A stretch of 11,751 nt of DNA from an uncultured Bacteroidota bacterium. Lineage in GTDB: Bacteria > Bacteroidota > Bacteroidia > NS11-12g > UBA955. Made by a program: the position numbers and the translations under genes. Of the stretch, positions 5,548 through 11,751 are shown piece by piece. The DNA is taken from contig CAIRMY010000266.1 in NCBI GenBank assembly GCA_903879775.1, positions 1 to 11,751 of the forward strand, read 5' to 3'. Below the pieces are notes generated by a model, which worked only from the letters and a program-made list of their open reading frames with translations, was not told the origin of the DNA and did not search any database. The stretch's first letter is position 1. The number at the start of each line of letters is the position of its first letter.

Positions 5548-8153
5548 TTAATGATTTTCTTCATATTCTGCAACTTCAATAATGCTTCAATAGGGGTGAT
5601 AGAATTGATATCAACCATATTTAAGGCTTTCTTGAGTTCTGTGAACATTGGATCGTCGGTTTGAAACATGTTCATTTGATAAACTGGTTTTGATTCCATT
5701 TGTTTTAGCGACTGGCGCTGACTTTGTTGGCTTCGTGATTTTTCAAGCGATGTTAAAATTTCAGAAGCTCTCAATAAAACACTATTGGGAATTCCCGCTA
5801 GTTGCGCAACATGAATACCAAAACTGTGCTCACTGCCACCTCGTTTTAATTTTCTAAGAAAAATAATTGTATTGGCTTGCTCCCGAATTTCAATATGGAA
5901 GTTTTTAATGCCTTCGGCTTTCTCTTCCAATTCGTTTAACTCGTGATAATGCGTTGCAAAAAGTGTCTTCGGTTTGAATGGGTGACTTTGTAAAAACTCA
6001 GCAATGCTCCAAGCCAAACTTACACCATCGTAAGTGCTTGTTCCCCTTCCAATTTCATCGAGAAGTACCAAACTCCTTTCACTAATATTGTTCAAAATAC
6101 TCGCTGTTTCGCTCATTTCTACCATGAATGTACTTTCCCCCAAACTTATGTTATCGCTCGCACCAACCCTGGTGTAAATTTTATCGACAAGGCCAATTTC
6201 TGCTTTGCTGCATGGCACAAAACTCCCAATTTGAGCAAGCAAAACAGTGATCGCCGTTTGTCGTAAAATTGCACTTTTACCACTCATATTTGGACCAGTT
6301 AAAATAATCATCCGTTGATCGGAATTATTTAGGGAAATGTCGTTTGGTATATATGCCTTATCAGGTGGCATTTGACTTTCAATGACCGGATGTCTGCAAT
6401 TCTTTAGTTCTAGCCCAAGTCCTTCATTTATCGATGGTTTGGAATAATGCTTATCGGTTGCCAGTTGCGCAAATCCAACCAATACATCCCATTCAGCAAT
6501 CAACGCAGCATCAGTTTGTATGGGATTAACCATTTGGGCAATATTTTCAATTAAGCTCTCCCAAAGTTGAGCTTCTAACGCCATGGATTTATCCTCCGCA
6601 GAAAGAATTTTTTCTTCATAGGTTTTCAGTTCCGGGGTTATGTATCGCTCAGCATTGCTTAATGTTTGCTTGCGTATCCACCTCTCTGGAACTTTGTCTT
6701 TATGAACATTTGTAACCTCTAAATAATATCCAAACACATTGTTAAAGCCAATTTTCAAGGAAGGAATGCGTGTTTCTTCGCTTTCACGGTGTTGAATTTC
6801 AATGAGTTTGTCTTTTCCATTGGTGGTTAAATCGCGTAGTTCTGCCAACTCTGGGTGAACAGACGATAAAAATACACCACCTTTACTCACCACCATGGGT
6901 GCATTTTCGGCAATTTGTGTGTCTATGATATGACGCAAAGAACCATGTTCAGAAATTCTTTTTGCGGCTTCTGCCAATACCGGAAATCCAGATTCTAAAA
7001 AGGTTTCTTTTAAATTGGTTACTGCTTCTAAACTTCGGCTCAGGTGCAGTAACTCTCTAGGATTTACGCGCTTCAGGGCAACTTTAGAAATGAGTCTCTG
7101 TAAATCGCCAATGTCTTTGAGTTTATTGGCACTATGTACCAGCAAAACTTTGTTTTGGGTAAACGTTTCAACCAAATTTAATCGGGATTCAATCAATTGT
7201 TTGTTCTTCAACGGCAGTAGAACCCAATTTCTTAACAATCTGGCACCCATTGGGGTTGCAGTATGGTCGATGACTTCCATCAAACTTTTGCCTTCCGGAT
7301 AAATGGGACGCACCAATTCGAGGTTTCGAATGGTGAATCCATCGAGCCAAACATAAGCCGTTTCATCGAGTCTCGATATTTTTTGAATATGCCCGGTGTT
7401 GTTATGGTGCGTGTTTTCGAGGTATTGTAACGCTGCTCCGGCCGATAATATGGCACTCGGCAAATCAGAAATTCCAAATCCTTTCAACGTTTTGGTGTTG
7501 AATTGACGGTTGAGTTTTTCTTCGCAATATTCAATTTGGTACACCCAATCTTCTAAAAACTGGTAGGAGCTAGGTTTACCAAAGGTTTCAAAGGCCTCGG
7601 TGCTGATTTTTTTTGGCAATACCCATTCCGCAGGTTTGAAGCCGCTCAGCATTTTTTGAACAAACATTGGATCTCCTTGGGTGCATTGAAAATCACCGGT
7701 GCTTATGTCTAAAAGCGACAAACCCCAGACATCGTTTATTTTCATGAGGGACGCGAGGTAGTTGCTTTCTTTTGACTCAAGAACTTTATCGTTATAGCTC
7801 ACGCCAGGAGTCACCAGTTCGGTCACGCCACGTTTTACAATGGTTTTGGTTGCTTTAGGATCTTCGAGTTGATCGCAAACAGCTACGCGGTAGCCAGCTT
7901 TGACCAATTTAGGCAAATAAGTATCCAAAGAATGGTGAGGAAAACCTGCCAATTCCATTTCAGAAGCAGAGCCATTGCTTCTTTTGGTTAAAATAATTCC
8001 GAGAACTTTGCTGGCAACGCGGGCGTCGTCGCTAAAGGTTTCGTAAAAATCGCCCACTCTAAACAATAAGATTGCGCCCGGATACTGGGCCTTTATCTGA
8101 TTGTATTGTTTCATCAGAGGGGTTTCTTTTTCGGCAGTAGATTTTCCAGACAT
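5544..8153 (-). CDS. mutS: DNA mismatch repair ATPase MutS
   Basis: MutS recognises base mismatches and small loops in DNA and, with MutL, starts strand-specific repair. From the chosen start the protein has 869 residues (E. coli 853). It shows the mismatch-binding Phe-x-Glu motif in DFYETF (F36, E38), the Walker A motif GPNMSGKS (620-627), the STFMVEMSET signature, Walker B LLDEIGRGTSTYDG (D699, E700), and the ATHYHEL switch. The start at 8153 (MSGKSTAEKETPLMKQY) is preferred over an in-frame ATG at 8219. The longer start would add 22 residues not typical of the family and overlap the divergent promoter. A -7-like box ends 8 bases before 8153. The gene is monocistronic here, with no mutL nearby, and its stop lies inside a tandem array. 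Confidence 0.98.
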   Translation of the reverse strand: MSGKSTAEKETPLMKQYNQIKAQYPGAILLFRVGDFYETFSDDARVASKVLGIILTKRSNGSASEMELAGFPHHSLDTYLPKLVKAGYRVAVCDQLEDPKATKTIVKRGVTELVTPGVSYNDKVLESKESNYLASLMKINDVWGLSLLDISTGDFQCTQGDPMFVQKMLSGFKPAEWVLPKKISTEAFETFGKPSSYQFLEDWVYQIEYCEEKLNRQFNTKTLKGFGISDLPSAILSAGAALQYLENTHHNNTGHIQKISRLDETAYVWLDGFTIRNLELVRPIYPEGKSLMEVIDHTATPMGARLLRNWVLLPLKNKQLIESRLNLVETFTQNKVLLVHSANKLKDIGDLQRLISKVALKRVNPRELLHLSRSLEAVTNLKETFLESGFPVLAEAAKRISEHGSLRHIIDTQIAENAPMVVSKGGVFLSSVHPELAELRDLTTNGKDKLIEIQHRESEETRIPSLKIGFNNVFGYYLEVTNVHKDKVPERWIRKQTLSNAERYITPELKTYEEKILSAEDKSMALEAQLWESLIENIAQMVNPIQTDAALIAEWDVLVGFAQLATDKHYSKPSINEGLGLELKNCRHPVIESQMPPDKAYIPNDISLNNSDQRMIILTGPNMSGKSAILRQTAITVLLAQIGSFVPCSKAEIGLVDKIYTRVGASDNISLGESTFMVEMSETASILNNISERSLVLLDEIGRGTSTYDGVSLAWSIAEFLQSHPFKPKTLFATHYHELNELEEKAEGIKNFHIEIREQANTIIFLRKLKRGGSEHSFGIHVAQLAGIPNSVLLRASEILTSLEKSRSQQSQRQSLKQMESKPVYQMNMFQTDDPMFTELKKALNMVDINSITPIEALLKLQNMKKIIN

Positions 8154-8161
8154 ATAAAATA

Positions 8162-8169
8162 CGAAAATA
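8162..8169 (-). promoter_or_regulatory. Near-consensus -7 box TATTTTCG for mutS
   Basis: On the minus strand TATTTTCG (within TTATTTTCGTA) lies 8 bases before the mutS ATG. The 11-base string is identical to the one before the TonB receptor gene. It differs from TAnnTTTG at one base. No well-spaced -33 element is evident. It supports the 8153 start over 8219. Confidence 0.45.
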
Positions 8170-8230
8170 ATGCGTGAAGGTCGATGAAAAACAATCAGTT
8201 TTCCCCCTTTATTCAACAAATTTCACAACG

Positions 8231-8238
8231 TATATTTG
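8231..8238 (+). promoter_or_regulatory. -7 box TATATTTG for the RNA methyltransferase gene cluster
   Basis: TATATTTG matches the Bacteroidota -7 consensus TAnnTTTG and ends 5 bases before the ATG at 8244. It decides the start: the in-frame ATG at 8184 lies upstream of this box and would add 20 residues outside the family pattern. Transcription would begin next to the ATG, giving a leaderless mRNA. No clear -33 TTG is seen. Confidence 0.6.
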
Positions 8239-8243
8239 CAGAA

Positions 8244-8771
8244 ATGCGAAAATTAAAAACCACAGAATTGGGAAGGCTTACAGTTGAAGCATTTCAATCG
8301 GTTGAAAAATGGCCAATTTGCTTGGTTTTAGACAATGTGAGAAGCATGAATAACGTGGGATCTATGTTTAGAACTTCCGATGCTTTTTTGGTGAAAACCA
8401 TGTTTTTGTGTGGAATTACTGCTTGTCCTCCGCATCGTGAAATTACCAAAACGGCCATTGGTGCCGAAAAATCAGTTCATTGGGAATACAATCAATCCAC
8501 TTTAGATGTTGTAAAATCATTGCAACAACAAGGCTTTTTTGTGTATGCCATTGAACAAGCCGAGGGTTCAGTGTCCCTCAAAAATATTCAATATCCAAAT
8601 CAACCCATTGCTTTTGTAATGGGCAATGAAATTGATGGCGTTTCGCAAGATGTGATCGATCAATGCAATGCTTGCCTCGAAATTCCGCAGCTTGGAACCA
8701 AACATTCTTTCAATGTGGCCGTTACTTGTGGAATGATTTTGTGGGATTATGCCAAAGCCAAACAATTATAA
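8244..8771 (+). CDS. Short SpoU/TrmH-family (SPOUT) RNA 2'-O-methyltransferase
   Basis: A 175-residue SPOUT-fold methyltransferase predicted to use S-adenosylmethionine to methylate a ribose 2'-OH in tRNA or rRNA. The three SpoU motifs are in order: motif 1 LDNVRSMNNVGSMFRTSDAF (N36, catalytic-type R43), motif 2 VMGNEIDGVS (125-134, E129), and motif 3 IPQLGTKHSFNVAV (147-160, N157), which forms the knotted SAM site. It lacks the N-terminal RNA-binding extension of RlmB/RlmH-type relatives and has essentially only the catalytic domain, as TrmL does. The RNA target cannot be assigned. The start at 8244 is set by the promoter box and the family length. Its TAA abuts the next ATG (TAAATG), so the redoxin gene is probably co-transcribed and translationally coupled. 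Confidence 0.9.
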   Translation: MRKLKTTELGRLTVEAFQSVEKWPICLVLDNVRSMNNVGSMFRTSDAFLVKTMFLCGITACPPHREITKTAIGAEKSVHWEYNQSTLDVVKSLQQQGFFVYAIEQAEGSVSLKNIQYPNQPIAFVMGNEIDGVSQDVIDQCNACLEIPQLGTKHSFNVAVTCGMILWDYAKAKQL

Positions 8772-9329
8772 ATGAGACTTTTGATTTGTATTTTGGGTTT
8801 ATTTATTTTTTCATGTGCTGGCACTGATTCAAATGATGTTGTATCTAAATTCAATGATAAAATCAATGAAAAACCTTTCACAGTTGTAGTCACATATTCA
8901 AATGAATGTCCAGTCTGTGTTTTATATACTTCTGTTTTACGCGACCTATTTCAAAGTCTTCCCAAAGATTCATTTCAATGGATTTTTTTGAAAGTGAATG
9001 CAAATGAGCAATGGGATTTTTTAGATTCTACGTTTACGAAATCGCCGAATACCAAGGTTTCAGTTTTTGAAGATCATGCTTTGGACATTGCAGGAGCTTT
9101 GGAAATTTCCATGTTTCCAGAGGTTGTGGTTTTGGATAAAAATTGTCGGAAATTGTATTCAGGTGCAATCGATAATCGGGTGAAAGAGTTGGGTGCCATG
9201 CATTTTAGGCCAAATCATTCAGAAGAGTTTCTTAAAAATGCCATTCAACAAATTAGAAATCATAGAGATGTAACCGTTTCGCATACACCTGCCAAAGGTT
9301 GCTACATTGAATTCCCTAAAAAACCTTAA
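8772..9329 (+). CDS. Thioredoxin-like (redoxin) lipoprotein with CPVC motif
   Basis: A 185-residue exported lipoprotein with a thioredoxin fold. Residues 1-14 are a lipoprotein signal ending in the lipobox IFSC (C15). The redox-type motif is CPVC (C46, C49) after a TVVVTYSNE strand. The cis-proline loop is MFPEVVVLD (P116), followed by KLYSGAIDNR. The C-terminal stretch HTPAKGCYIEF places a third cysteine (C177) in a T-x-x-x-G-C-x-I pattern that I recall from redoxin domains encoded with cytochrome c/copper monooxygenase proteins. It should act outside the cytoplasm on disulfides, or in copper or haem delivery. It directly follows the methyltransferase gene with zero gap and precedes the copper monooxygenase gene by 10 bp, which suggests partnership with the latter. 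The exact substrate is unknown. Classical TlpA or ResA is less likely given the C-terminal motif. Confidence 0.8.
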   Translation: MRLLICILGLFIFSCAGTDSNDVVSKFNDKINEKPFTVVVTYSNECPVCVLYTSVLRDLFQSLPKDSFQWIFLKVNANEQWDFLDSTFTKSPNTKVSVFEDHALDIAGALEISMFPEVVVLDKNCRKLYSGAIDNRVKELGAMHFRPNHSEEFLKNAIQQIRNHRDVTVSHTPAKGCYIEFPKKP

Positions 9330-9334
9330 TTTTG
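9307..9334 (+). promoter_or_regulatory. Putative -33 TTG / -7 TAATTTTG promoter of the copper monooxygenase gene
   Basis: TAATTTTG at 9327-9334 fits TAnnTTTG exactly and ends 5 bases before the ATG at 9340. A TTG at 9307-9309 lies 17 bp upstream, an acceptable -33 spacing. The box overlaps the TAA stop (9327-9329) of the redoxin gene. The same TTG is an in-frame alternative start for the monooxygenase, but the ATG at 9340 puts the signal peptide right at the N-terminus and is preferred. This is the best-supported promoter in the window. Confidence 0.6.
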
Positions 9335-9339
9335 ACATC

Positions 9340-10746
9340 ATGAAACGCATTTTGGTGGCTCTTATTTTATTTGTTGGCGTATTTGCATGCACACAAGTGT
9401 CTAAAGAAGCAGATTTAGACGCGATTCAAAATCCTACGTTTACTGAGCATATTGCGCCCATTGTTATCAATCATTGTGTTCGTTGTCACAGAACTGGAGG
9501 CGGAGCGCCGTTTGCTTTAACCAGTTTCGAAAAGGTTAAGAACAAGGCAAAAACCATCGCGAAAGTAACTGCTGCACGCATCATGCCGCCTTGGCCCGCC
9601 GATCCCAACTATGAACATTATGTGGGAGAGAATTTCCTCAGTCAATCGCAAATCAATCTCATCCAACGCTGGGTGAAAAATGGTTGTGTTGAAGGGTCAA
9701 ATTCCTCAAATGTTTTCAAAAATATTCCAACATATGAAAGCCATTTGGGTAAGCCAGATTTGGTTTTATCGCTAGATACCGTTTTATTGCATTCCGGAGA
9801 TTTAGATCGATTTTTTTATACCCGAATTTCCTACAATGAGCCGCATCCTAAATACATTCGTGCCATTGAATTTGTGCCAGGTCAACAGAAATTATTGCAT
9901 CACTTTAATGGGCATTTGATTAATTATGAGGGCCCATCGGCTAAGAACATTCAAATCAATCCCTTCAAAATAGAAATCACACCAACCAATGCGGTGGGCA
10001 GTCCGCGAGAAACAAAGGAAGTGATGGACTATCAGCGCAGTTTGTTAAACGAAGACGGAACCATTCCTGAGCGCATTCACTCGGTTGTGAACTATTTACC
10101 AGGTGTGAAAGGGGTGATGTACCCCGATGGAATTGGCACCATACCTGTGTCTGGAAAATTTACAATTGTTGGGAACGATGTGCATTACGGACCTAGTTCT
10201 AAAACTGTTGTTGATGGCAGTAAAATCAATATATTTTTCACAAATACACCTCCCAAAAGGGGTACAGGCGAGTTGATGTTGGGTACAAATGGTGTCAGTA
10301 AGATTGTGCCACCGCTCAATATCCCTCCGAATAAAATTACAAAACACGTCACGCAATTCACCATTGGCGAGGATATTTCGGTGCTCACGGTGAACCCTCA
10401 TTTGCATTTGTTGGGCAAAAATCTCATTGCGTTTGCGGTGAAACCAAATGGAGATACAGTGAAACTCATTCACATTCCAAAATGGAATTTCAAATGGCAG
10501 TATTTTTATACGTTTAAAAAAATGGTTCACATTCCTCGTGGAAGCACCATTTTTGCCGTTGCAGAATTTGACAATACCGTTTCAAATCCCAACAACCCTC
10601 ATCATCCGCCTCAAATGGTGTCGGAGCGTTTAGAATACGGAGGATCGAGCATGCGGGCTTCCGATGAAATGTTTCAATTTATCATTACTTATTTGGGTTA
10701 CATGCCTGGTGATGAACAAATTTCTTTAGAAAATGGAAATCCTTAA
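9340..10746 (+). CDS. Cytochrome c-copper type II (PHM-like) monooxygenase lipoprotein
   Basis: A 468-residue exported lipoprotein (lipobox VFAC, C17). Residues ~33-118 form a c-type cytochrome domain with haem motif CVRCH (C46, C49, H50) and M82 in RIMPPW as a possible distal ligand. Residues ~135-455 resemble the two-domain copper core of peptidylglycine alpha-hydroxylating monooxygenase (PHM). HH at 187-188 and H282 (DVHYGP) would bind the first copper. H354 and H356 (NPHLHLLGK) and M444 (SDEMFQF) would bind the second. These contexts parallel rat PHM H107/H108/H172 and H242/H244/M314. The family hydroxylates C-H bonds with O2 and external electrons; the fused haem may supply them in place of ascorbate. 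The substrate is unknown. The gene has its own likely promoter, follows the redoxin gene, and overlaps the next gene by 14 bp. Confidence 0.85.
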   Translation: MKRILVALILFVGVFACTQVSKEADLDAIQNPTFTEHIAPIVINHCVRCHRTGGGAPFALTSFEKVKNKAKTIAKVTAARIMPPWPADPNYEHYVGENFLSQSQINLIQRWVKNGCVEGSNSSNVFKNIPTYESHLGKPDLVLSLDTVLLHSGDLDRFFYTRISYNEPHPKYIRAIEFVPGQQKLLHHFNGHLINYEGPSAKNIQINPFKIEITPTNAVGSPRETKEVMDYQRSLLNEDGTIPERIHSVVNYLPGVKGVMYPDGIGTIPVSGKFTIVGNDVHYGPSSKTVVDGSKINIFFTNTPPKRGTGELMLGTNGVSKIVPPLNIPPNKITKHVTQFTIGEDISVLTVNPHLHLLGKNLIAFAVKPNGDTVKLIHIPKWNFKWQYFYTFKKMVHIPRGSTIFAVAEFDNTVSNPNNPHHPPQMVSERLEYGGSSMRASDEMFQFIITYLGYMPGDEQISLENGNP

Positions 10747-11751
10747 AATTAGTCACAAAAACGCGCAACAAATTCATGAATTCCATGATTTGGGAAAGTC
10801 AATTTATCGGTTCGATAAAAATTATGTGATGCCAATCATTGAAGATGTAGAAGCTGTCTTTGATCCCTCAAAAAACAAACGTTTTGAGCATGGTGAAGCT
10901 GAGAGGTGGTTGTTGTTTGAAAAAGATGTTTGTGTAGGCAGGATAGCGGCATTTTATGAAATGAAGCAGGGAAAACCATCTGGAGCTTGGGGATTTTTTG
11001 AAGTTGTAGAAAATGAAAGTTACGCAGTTGCCTTAATTGAAACTGCCGAAAAATGGTTAAAAGATAAAGGATGTGCTAAGATTTTGGCTCCCGTTAATTT
11101 TGGCGATAAAGATAGTTTTTGGGGATTGTTAATTCAGGGAAACAAAAAGCCATCATATCTAGAAAATTACAATCCTCATTATTATCAGAATTTCATTGAG
11201 GGACAGGGTTATGAGCGGGAGATAGAGCAAACGACATACGACATTGCGTTTGATGAATTTAATTATACGAGGTTTAAAGCAATTGCGAATCGTGCATTGG
11301 GTAAATCAGATTACCGGTTTGAATTTTTAGATTTCGCTCAGATTGATAAATACGTTGAAGACTTTATGGCGATTTACAATCAAGCTTGGGCGTTTCATGA
11401 AGATTTCATGCCATTGAAACGCGAAGTGCTGTTAAAGCGGTTCAAATCGATGAAATATGCGATGTATCCTGAATTTGCTGTCTTTGCATATCACAAAGAG
11501 CGTCCGGTAGGATTTTTTGTAAGCATATTAGAATTAAATGAAGTTTTTTGCAATTTTGAGGGACGGTTGTCATGGTGGAATAAGATCAAGTTTTTATGGA
11601 GTAGAGGAAGCATTGCCAAAGCCAAAGCGATTATTTTCGGGGTGGTGCCAGACTATCAAAAATTGGGTATAGACACGGGTTTAATTATAAAAAGTTACGA
11701 AGGCATGAGGAAAGCCAAAAAAATTTCGTCGATGGAATTGGCATGGATTGG
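10733..11751 (+). CDS. Large GNAT-type acyltransferase-like protein (3' end beyond window)
   Basis: An open frame runs from the ATG at 10733 to the window end without a stop, giving 339 visible codons. The N-terminal half has a YVMPIIED segment, then WLLFEKDVCVGRIAAFYE (residues ~60-76), WGFFEVVE (86-93), AEKWLKDKGCAKILAPVNF (105-123) and YNPHYYQNFIEGQGY (146-160). This is the pattern of large (about 370-residue) Bacteroidota proteins of the GNAT superfamily, related to YghO. The second half ends with GVVPDYQKLGIDTGLIIKSY (303-322), equivalent to the acyl-CoA-binding loop, and SMELAWI. No substrate or reaction is established for this group to my knowledge. The start overlaps the monooxygenase gene by 14 bp in another frame, suggesting coupled translation. 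No signal peptide is seen, so it is cytoplasmic. Confidence 0.8.
   Translation, partial: MEILKISHKNAQQIHEFHDLGKSIYRFDKNYVMPIIEDVEAVFDPSKNKRFEHGEAERWLLFEKDVCVGRIAAFYEMKQGKPSGAWGFFEVVENESYAVALIETAEKWLKDKGCAKILAPVNFGDKDSFWGLLIQGNKKPSYLENYNPHYYQNFIEGQGYEREIEQTTYDIAFDEFNYTRFKAIANRALGKSDYRFEFLDFAQIDKYVEDFMAIYNQAWAFHEDFMPLKREVLLKRFKSMKYAMYPEFAVFAYHKERPVGFFVSILELNEVFCNFEGRLSWWNKIKFLWSRGSIAKAKAIIFGVVPDYQKLGIDTGLIIKSYEGMRKAKKISSMELAWI

Noticed and set aside
8184..8243. Longer N-terminus for the RNA methyltransferase (ATG at 8184), overlapping a longer mutS start (8219)
   Set aside because: The extra residues fit neither family, the extensions overlap each other on opposite strands, and consensus -7 boxes lie directly before the shorter starts at 8244 and 8153.
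8907..8918. CPVC of the redoxin as a haem-binding site
   Set aside because: The motif is followed by Val instead of His, so it does not meet CxxCH. The context is a thioredoxin fold.
9307..9339. TTG start for the copper monooxygenase
   Set aside because: It would add 11 residues before the lipoprotein signal. The ATG at 9340 begins with MKRILVALIL and follows a consensus promoter box.
10096..10530. 144-codon open frame on the minus strand inside the monooxygenase gene
   Set aside because: It is antisense to a well-conserved coding region with copper-ligand motifs, and its translation shows no recognisable domain.

Overview
The window looks like an ordinary chromosomal stretch from a member of the Bacteroidota. 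The signs are AT-rich DNA, a TonB-dependent receptor with an N-terminal carboxypeptidase-like domain, lipoprotein signals, and start sites preceded by the Bacteroidota -7 element TAnnTTTG (or the close variant TATTTTCG) instead of a clear Shine-Dalgarno sequence. I cannot place it below phylum level. No tRNA, rRNA, CRISPR array, transposase or phage gene is visible.

Layout. (1) 1-626 (+): a beta-class carbonic anhydrase, probably missing only its first few codons at the window edge. (2) 627-729: a convergent intergenic spacer made almost entirely of two short-period tandem arrays. (3) 730-2975 (-): a tight three-gene operon, read from right to left: a pRiA4b ORF-3/IS1096-passenger-like acidic protein, miaA (tRNA dimethylallyltransferase), and a TerC-family membrane protein. 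The gaps are 3 bp and an ATGA overlap. (4) 2976-3042: a short divergent promoter region. (5) 3043-5358 (+): a stand-alone TonB-dependent receptor. (6) 5359-5543: a second convergent spacer, again carrying short-period tandem arrays. (7) 5544-8153 (-): mutS. (8) 8154-8243: a divergent promoter region. (9) 8244 to the end (+): a compact run of four genes: a short SpoU/TrmH-type RNA methyltransferase, a thioredoxin-like lipoprotein, a cytochrome c plus copper monooxygenase (PHM-like) lipoprotein, and a large GNAT-type acyltransferase-like protein cut by the window end.

Most genes are housekeeping. The most interesting part is the pair at 8772-10746. A CxxC redoxin lipoprotein is followed directly by a lipoprotein with one CxxCH haem site and candidates for all six copper ligands of peptidylglycine alpha-hydroxylating monooxygenase. 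The two probably form an extracytoplasmic redox module with an unknown substrate. The second point of interest is that five gene starts have a -7 promoter box only 5-9 bases before the ATG, which predicts leaderless or nearly leaderless mRNAs. The third is the tandem arrays (periods 7, 10 and 8 bp), which occur only between convergent genes.
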